Part shown: one piece after another, positions 57,725 through 64,000 of the stretch
How positions within the stretch are numbered: position 1 is the stretch's first letter
Layout of the letters: the number at the start of each line of letters is the position of its first letter
Origin: Cephalopachus bancanus
Taxonomy: Eukaryota > Chordata > Mammalia > Primates > Tarsiidae
Length of the DNA: 64,000 nucleotides
Direction: 5' to 3'
Assembly (NCBI GenBank): GCA_027257055.1
Contig: JAPVLO010000056.1
Span: forward strand, 5,084,001 to 5,148,000
Program-made: the position numbers and the translations under genes
Notes under the pieces: model-generated
The model's database searches: none
What the model was told of the DNA's origin: nothing
The model's input: the letters and a program-made list of their open reading frames with translations, nothing else

Positions 57725-58745
57725 CAGGCAGTAAGGATGAGTCTGAAAAAAAAATCTCAGTAGTTTTGATACATGGGCTAAGTTGAACACTTAAATTGGT
57801 ACTTTTTGAGAAACAAAATAACCTCTTTTTAAACTTTTGAAATCTCTGTTGCTGGTGTTTGCTTCTTAGTCACTTATTTTTAAAACAAGGAACGGTGATG
57901 CAAAGAAAGGAAGAAAGAATTCCCCGATGTCTGCCTGTTATCCAGACATCTGTTACAGTGAGCAGGAAAATGACATTTACGGAGAACTTTGTATAATACC
58001 ACTTTCCTGAATCCCACCCATGAGGACCATCCTGGAATGTTGTCTCAAGTCTGGAGCCTAGGCACTCCAGGAAGAGCCTTCCCAGAAGGCATTTTCAAGA
58101 TTCCGCTTTGGTGACAGGAGGCAATGTTCTCCCTAGAAGCACAGCAGAGCGCAACTCAAGGAAGAGACGAGGAAAAAAAAAAGAATGGCAAAGTTGGTGA
58201 TGGGGATTGCTGGGTTCATCTTAACAAGACACGGCGGGGCCTGTTCTGAGGGAATCAGAACTTGGAATGTGTTCTGTTCAGAGGAATGGCAACAGCTTCA
58301 CTAAGATGTGTTTGACTGTTTGGCCCATCACAGAATGGCTCAATGTAGCCCTTTTCATTTTTGTCTTTTCTCCATGTTTTTGTTTTGTTTTTTAGTTTTT
58401 GTCTTTTCTCCATGGTTTCCTTGTCAATAATTTTGAAAATCTTTTCCCTACTCAAGGCTGCCATTTCTTTCTGCGTCAGTATGCTTGCGACTCTTTGCAA
58501 CTCTGATCTCCCAATCAGCACTTTCAAATCTGTTGAGAGCTAGAAAACCAGATAACTAGTTCAGGATGTTCATGCCTTCCTTGTGGAAGAGTCAGATGAG
58601 CAGCCTAGCACGAGTGGAAATTTGTGTACATTAGCAGATGAAAAAACTATCAGGTTACCTAACCTTGAGTAACTATTGAAAAGAAGTTTATCCGCTTCTC
58701 ACAAAGTATTGATCACACTCTGTTTTGATCACAGTAGATGTCTTT
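57725..58745. other. Unassigned; lysine-rich antisense frame
   Basis: A 90-codon antisense frame (58,255-58,527) is Lys/Glu-rich and ends in a region with a 19-bp direct repeat (TTTTTGTCTTTTCTCCATG at 58,358 and 58,396). I do not recognise the product. A decayed retrocopy is possible, and so is chance. Confidence 0.25.
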
Positions 58746-58749
58746 TCCA

Positions 58750-59230
58750 TTCTGGGGTGAGCACCTTGATGAAAGGCCCATGCACTCTTCCTCTCTGTAT
58801 TCCATATAGATTGAGTGCTGTGCTTGGCACATAAAAGGGGCTCAGTACACTTTATGGATATTCTGGATGTCGAGATTCAGCAGTAAACCGACAAAGCTCC
58901 TGCTCTATGTAGTTTGCATACTGGTAAAGGCAAGCAGTGGAGAGGACAGATAATGAACACATAGACCAGTAAATACAGAGGTAATTAGTGCTATGCCACT
59001 CAATCAGTCAGTCACAGTAAGATGGCACAGATAGATGTCAGGGGGGAACACTTGGATATGTTTTGAAGATACCCAGGGGCTCTCACATTCTGTGTGGTAG
59101 TCAGCTTTTTGTGTTCTTTTCCTCCCTTGTTAGTATGTTCAGGGAGGACAAAGAGCATGTTGTGTGCAAATCTGTATCCCTAGCACAGTGTCTGGTACAT
59201 AGCGAATGATTAATAAATGTGTGGAATAAG
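58750..59230. repeat. Cluster of L2 3' ends, mixed orientation
   Basis: Sense pieces at 58,750-58,860 (GCTGTGCTTGGCACATAAAAGG) and 59,095-59,230 (CCCTAGCACAGTGTCTGGTAC) bracket an antisense piece at 58,870-59,000 (CAAAGCTCCTGCTCTATG, AGATAATGAACACATAGACC). Confidence 0.7.
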
Positions 59231-59234
59231 GACT

Positions 59235-59995
59235 TGTATGCATGTGATCCCAGAATGACCACATCCTTCACAATAAGAATTCAGTAGCTGTTCCTAAGAC
59301 CGGGCCTATTCTGTGGAGCTTTGTCAATCTTCCCTAGTCAGGTCTATGGGACTCCAGAGTTGAGGTTCACTTTGCTCCCCTTAGCTTTTTCGCAGCCTGA
59401 ACAGCCTTAGGAGACTTCCTGAGGGAACCTAACCCTTCCACTCAGGTAATGGAGCCAACACAATCTATGGCTGATCTTGACACTGTGCACACCATACCAT
59501 ATTTATCCAGATGCTATAACATGTCATCTTCCTGAGTACCCACTGTAAAGACAAAAATGTCTGGAAGACACATTCCAGAACTCGGGTCAGTTAGACTCAG
59601 TCAGTCCAGAGGTCTCATGTCTGAACTCATGACTTCAGAGACTGAAGGAAAAGGAGCTGAAGTTGAATTGAAGGAGACTTGAATATTGTATCCTAAAATA
59701 CAGTCGTAAAGTGGGTTTCATTCGGTTATTGTCATCTCTAGTTAAGTGGACAATATACTCAGCGGCTGATGATGTTGCCTTTTTACGCCTCCTTCCTGGT
59801 AGTGAGGAGGGAAATAATTCCTCCTACTGATCCCTGGAGGGAGTCACAGAAGTTTTTTGCCTTCTGGGTTATTGATACCCTGGAGGCCTCAACACAACTA
59901 TTTATTAAGTCCAAGATGTGTGATCATGGATGTAACTTTAAATGTTCATTGGGTTTTATTCTTACTACCAGATAAAAATAAGTTTAAAAAATTGG
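59235..59995. other. No gene or clear repeat
   Basis: Unique-looking sequence immediately upstream of the 60 kb Alu. Confidence 0.4.
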
Positions 59996-60011
59996 ACTAA
60001 CTGAATATCTT

Positions 60012-60298
60012 TTTTTTTTTTTGAGTTGGAGTCTCACTCTGTCACCCAGACTGGAGCGCAGTGGCCGCTCCCGGCCACCACGGCCTCGACCTGCTGGGCT
60101 CCGGCGAACCTTCTGCCTCAGCCTTCCAAGTAGCTGGAACTATAGGCGTGTGCTACCACGCCCGGCTAATTTTTTATTTATTGTAGAGATGAGGTCTCGC
60201 CAACTTGCCCAGGCGGGTCTCGAACCCGCGGGCTCAGGCAATCCACTCACCTCAGCCTCCCAAAGCACGGGATTACAGGCTGAGCCACCAAGCCCGGC
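60012..60298 (-). mobile_element. Alu SINE, young lineage type, antisense; best-preserved copy
   Basis: Complete dimer with intact RNA polymerase III B box GGTTCGAGACC on the complement (60,216-60,226) and many CpGs. Flanked by a perfect 15-bp target duplication CTAACTGAATATCTT (59,997-60,011 and 60,299-60,313). It is the best template here for the lineage consensus. Confidence 0.98.
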
Positions 60299-60414
60299 CT
60301 AACTGAATATCTTAAAGGGAAGTGAGATCTAAGTAGAATGGTCTTGCCTGTTAGAAGCCCCTCTTTGGATTTAGCTTTCCAACTCAGCTTTCTGTGTTGT
60401 TTTCTATTTAACAG

Positions 60415-60476
60415 GAAGCAATGGCAAAAATGAGCAAAGTTGGGAAAGTTGTGTTCCCGAGACTGGAGGACAAAAA
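60415..60476 (+). other. Candidate 62-bp internal exon
   Basis: A pyrimidine-rich tract ends in TGTTTTCTATTTAACAG just before 60,415, and the segment is followed by a textbook donor, AAAAA|GTAAGT at 60,477-60,482. Two of three frames are open. The frame starting at 60,417 reads an SNGKNEQSWESCVPETGG-type peptide and ends exactly on a codon boundary. The other reads an AMAKMSKVGKVVFPRLEDK-type peptide. I recognise neither. No other exon was found nearby. It may be a cassette or non-coding exon of a host gene, or a pseudo-exon. Confidence 0.3.
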
Positions 60477-60569
60477 GTAAGTTGATATGTTTTATATGCA
60501 CAGTACTAAGGAATCGCGAACATACAAGCACATGCAGCTATAGGTCTGGGATAAACTAGGTCAGTCCTT

Positions 60570-60695
60570 TCACTTCATAGTTGAGAAAACTGAGACCCAG
60601 GGAGGTAAAGTCATTTTCACTTGCCTAAGATTGCAGAGCTAAATGGGGCCAGAGCTGAGGGTCAGATGCAAGCTTCTCAACTTTCAGAACATCCT
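60570..60695 (-). repeat. MIR fragment, antisense
   Basis: CATAGTTGAGAAAACTGAGACCCAGGG, CTTGCCTAAGATTGCAGAGC. Confidence 0.8.
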
Positions 60696-60869
60696 TTTTC
60701 CTAAGTCATAGGCATCAAACCTGGTCTTCTGTGTTCTAAAGTAGGGATCTCTTATATCTCCCATCAAAGGATTCAGTAGTATCTGTCCATTCTTTTGCCC
60801 TTTGTATCACTTGGCATCGAGGGCTACAAAATGACCTTGGCCAGTGTGTTAACCCTAAATCAACAAAAT

Positions 60870-61440
60870 ATTAATTTAGTAAGTTTCTGCTGTATTCAAA
60901 GCATTATGCTGGGCTCCAGGCAGGATTTAGAGGGAAATAAGCCACACTCTGACTTATGCATATAGAACAGTTCAGAACAGAGGGATAGTTCCATAACAGA
61001 AGAATTACTAGGTGACAAAACATGTCCAGGAAGAAAGAGACATGACCCTGTAGAGGTAAGTAAGCTTTTGAGAGGAGGTCAGGTCTAAGCTGAGTTTAAC
61101 TGCTTCAAAGAAATTGGTAGACAGGCCAAGGCAGGGAAGAACATTCTGGGTAGAAGGAATAACATGTGCAGTGATAAAAGTGGGAACAGCATATTACGTT
61201 CAGGTAGCTCTAAACAACTCATAATTCCAAACACCAAATATGAGATGGGAAATGGCAGAAAGGGGAACTGGGAAAGGGTAGATTTGGGGAGGGGGATGTC
61301 AGCTCATAAAGAGCTTGGAGGCCATGCTGAAGACCTTGGACCTCATCCTGCCTGCAGAGCAAGGGCACTAAATTTTAATCGGTGGTGTGACCTGGTCAAA
61401 TGCAGACTAGACCGGTCCCCCTTAAAGGAGTCAGTCGAGG
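60870..61440 (-). repeat. L2 LINE fragment, antisense
   Basis: ATTCAAAGCATTATGCTGGG, AGGCAGGGAAGAACATTCTGGG, AACATGTGCAGTGATAAAAG, GAGCTTGGAGGCCATGCTGAAG, GGTGGTGTGACCTGGTC are the L2 3' blocks in reverse. The 119-codon frame at 61,164-61,523 is a shadow of this. Confidence 0.85.
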
Positions 61441-61444
61441 GGCT

Positions 61445-62450
61445 AAGAGTACAAGTAAAAAAGACTAGTAGGAGGGCCTTTTCGATAATGCAGGTTAGAG
61501 ATCAAAAGACCTCTAATTATTAACTGGTCATGAGATTGAAGACGAAAGGACAGTTGTGCAAGTGTCTTTATCATTTCTGGAAAGTATTTGCGGTCAGGAC
61601 AGGAAGACAAATTCCACCTCCCATAACGGACAGGCAAAGGTGCGGATCCCATCATAGCACAATCGGTAGTTAACAGAGTTTGAAATGTCCACGGGAAAAG
61701 CAATCCAGTTTCTTTTCATTTTCTTATTTGTCTCAAAATGGAGCCAGGCTGTTAACCCTCTGACTCCAGATCCTTCTCTAAATGCCAGGGAGGAGCAGAC
61801 CCTTGCACGGGGCCCTACATGAGGAAACTGAGATCTGAGTGCCACCGGCAGTGGGAGCTATGGGCTGCTCTATTCTTTCTGCTACCTTGAGGGCAGCTGG
61901 AGCATCCCTCTTTTTGCGAAATTAGAAAGAGATGGCCCTCCTTCATCTCTTCCCTAGCCCTCGTAAGACTTTTGAGGGAAGTCTGTTTTTAAGTTCTTTG
62001 AGTAAACCGCACAGATTCCTTTTCAGAAGACTGCTTGACTTTTTACCGGGCTGCTGGCCCGTGAAGGAAGCACACACGGTACTGTACTACCATCTGCAGG
62101 CCACCCAGACATTTGCAAGTAGAAAGAGGAAGCCAGTTTCCTTCTGAGCTACTCTCCTATCTATTGTTCCGATCACACTGTTAGCTGTACTGGACATGTG
62201 CTTAGTTCTGTGCCACACAGAAGCGATGGATTGAGGTAGGGAGATTTTGGAAGAGAGGGAATTCAGCTTATTTTAAAAGTCAGAATCACAGAGAACCTAA
62301 TCTAAGGATTATAGTGTAGTAAGTAAATTTTAAGGAAGACTCCAAATCCCATCATTGTGCACAGTCTAAATTTATATGTGGCTCTAGAACAGTCAGATAA
62401 AAATGCTTTGAAAAACTTTGTGCTTTAAAGACACAAAGTAAAAAAATCAG
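61445..62450. other. No gene or clear repeat
   Basis: Unique-looking sequence of ordinary composition. Confidence 0.4.
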
Positions 62451-62454
62451 CAGA

Positions 62455-63410
62455 GTCAAAAGGCAACCCTCAGAACAGGGGAAAATATGGGTAGATCATA
62501 TATCTTGTAAGAAGTTGATATCCAGAATATATTTGGATGTTTTTGTTACTGAATTTTAGGAATTCAGCAACAGCAAAAACAACAACAAAAAAAACCCTAA
62601 AACAACCTAATTCAAAAATGGTTACTTGAATGGACATTTCTTCAAAGAAAATACATATAAATGGCCAATAAGCACGTGACAGGATATTCAGCATCACTAA
62701 CAATTAGGGAAATCAAAACTACAATGGGATACCACCTCACACCCATCAGGATGACTACTATTAAAAAAACCACACAGACAGTTATCATAATGCTATAAGA
62801 AAGGGATTGGCCGTAGTTGGAAACTACCAGGGGAGGGAGGTGCACACCTCATCAACAAGGGTACCTACATAATGAACATTTGTGTACCTAACTCTGAATT
62901 GTACCCCACATCTTTAAAAATAAAAATAAAAAAATAAAAAATTTTTAAAAACACACAGAAAATAACAAGCATTGGCAAAGATGTGGAGAAATTGGAAGTC
63001 TTGTGCACAGTTAGTGACAATGTAAAATAATACGGCTGCTATGGAAAAGAGTATGGCCATTCTTCAAATAATTAAAAATGGAATTAGCATGTGATTCAAC
63101 AGTTCTACTTCTGGTATACACTCAAAATAACTGAAAAGAGGGTCTCAAAGGAGTATTTCTACACCGACGTTCATAGCAGCATTATTTACAATAGCTAAAA
63201 CTATGGAAACAACCTAAATGTTCATCAGTAGATCAACATATAAGCAAATAATACTATATGTACTTACAATGAAATGTCATTCAGCCTTGAAAGGAAGGGA
63301 GTTCTGACACATGTTACAACATGGGTGAATCTTGAGGATATCTTGCTAAGCGAAATAAGAAATCATAAAAAGACAAATATCGTATAATAAGGCCAGTGAA
63401 CAAAGTTGCT
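62455..63410 (+). mobile_element. Old L1 ORF2 3' segment, sense, split by an L1 tail
   Basis: Sense L1 landmarks: TTGATATCCAGAATATATTTGG, GGCCAATAAGCACGTGACAGG, AATGGGATACCACCTCACACCC, CATTGGCAAAGATGTGGAG, CAGCAGCATTATTTACAATAGC-like text and TCATTCAGCCTTGAAAGG. It is the C-terminal half of ORF2 with many stops. Confidence 0.93.
62779..62946 (+). mobile_element. L1 3' UTR tail nested in the older L1
   Basis: AAGAAAGGGATTGGCCGTAG to TGAATTGTACCCCACATC plus a TAAAAATAAAAA tail. The host L1 word AAAAACACACAGA is repeated on both sides (ending 62,778; 62,947-62,959), giving the target duplication. Same family as the 48.4, 11.8 and 10.8 kb copies, with a shorter middle. Confidence 0.9.
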
Positions 63411-63659
63411 GCAAAACTGGAAATCTTCAAGTATATGAGAAGAGGTGCTAACCTGAGCTCCTTCTAGCAGTTTTGAGATTCCAGAGTCAAGAAAATCATC
63501 TCCTGTAGTGAAATAATTGCTTGCTGTTATTTTATCATAGAGTATCATTGATGTTCCTGAAACCATTCTATGATTGATAAAGTTGAAGGCTCATAAAGTG
63601 GGTTTTAGTAGTATCTACCTATAGCTAAATTGATAATATTAAAATATTAATGATTTAAA

Positions 63660-63910
63660 AGGTAATAACTAGCACTAATATCACTTTAGAGTCAGGCATT
63701 GTTCTAAGTGCTTTCATATATTCTACTTTTAATTTACACAACAGTCCTGTTGAGGTAGATCCTATAATTATCCCCATTTACAGATGAGGAAGTTTAGGCA
63801 AAAGAAGATTCAGTAACATATCCAAGGTCTCACGGCTAGTAACGGGCCACACTGAGATTCAAACCCAGGCTTCGGAGTCTACCTCTGAACCCTGTGTTTG
63901 ACCCCACCAC
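63660..63910 (-). repeat. MIR SINE, antisense, near full length
   Basis: AGGCATTGTTCTAAGTGCTTTC, GTTGAGGTAGATCCTATAATTATCCCC, ATTTACAGATGAGGAAG, GAGATTCAAACCCAGGC. Confidence 0.93.
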
Positions 63911-64000
63911 AGATACCCATATTACCAGAATGCCTAGGGTAGAAATGCTGGGGAGGAGACGCCTATAAACATAGCTCTGTGTGACAAGTAGAAGTCCCTA

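Noticed and set aside
58255..58527. Lysine-rich 90-codon antisense frame
   Set aside because: It contains a 19-bp direct repeat in T-rich DNA, and no protein was recognised. Kept only as a note.
61164..61523. 119-codon + frame
   Set aside because: Covered largely by antisense L2 blocks.

Overview
This window is non-coding nuclear DNA from a primate. The sequence contains dimeric Alu SINEs, old mammalian L1, L2, MIR and hAT copies, one ERVL-type solo LTR and a processed ribosomal-protein pseudogene. It contains no intact protein gene. There are no operons, CRISPR arrays, phage genes or prokaryotic features. The long open frames are chance frames or lie inside repeats.

The better-preserved Alus (25.2, 31.0, 33.9, 38.8, 47.3, 54.1 and 60.0 kb) share one diagnostic layout. 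The left arm carries a CpG-rich CCCGCGGGTTCGAGACC box, the linker is ACAATAAATAAAAAATTAGCC, and the right arm contains a TCGCCGGAGCCCAGCAGGTC-type segment and ends GAGACTCCAACTC. This is not the catarrhine AluS/AluY layout. It also lacks the right-arm segment I associate with lemur and loris Alus. A family of L1 3' tails ending in TGTACCCCACATCTTTAAAA is likewise unlike anthropoid L1PA. My inference is a non-anthropoid primate, most plausibly a tarsier, but I could not test this by search.

Layout: 0-7 kb has an Alu fragment, a 290-bp inverted duplication (698-987 against 1575-1860), an L1MB-type 3' end and an Alu. 7-10 kb has L2 and MIR remnants. 10.7-12.7 kb is an old antisense L1 broken by an Alu, a TG microsatellite and a younger L1 tail. 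12.9-16 kb is a dense MIR cluster. 16.7-18.2 kb holds a 172-bp tandem duplication and a 110-bp dispersed repeat. 20-24 kb has an hAT element nested in a MIR plus several well-preserved MIRs. 24.8-33.8 kb has an L2 followed by one long antisense L1 of about 8.5 kb, including Alu insertions. 34-42 kb mixes MIR, L2 and two TSD-flanked Alus. 42.9-44.2 kb is a long sense L2. 46.3-47.2 kb is an RPS3A processed pseudogene, itself hit by a monomeric SINE. 48.4-49.1 kb is a 5'-truncated L1 inserted in a MIR. 50.9-51.6 kb is a solo LTR. 54-60 kb is sparse and may hold conserved non-coding DNA. 60.0-63.9 kb has a young Alu, one candidate small exon, an L2 and a sense L1 with a nested L1 tail.

I found no new functional system. 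The best leads are the inverted duplication, the lineage-specific L1 and Alu families, the nested pseudogene, the tandem array at 17 kb and a 62-bp candidate exon with good splice signals at 60,415. Repeat family names are from memory of consensus sequences, and boundaries are by eye, usually good to 5-30 bases.
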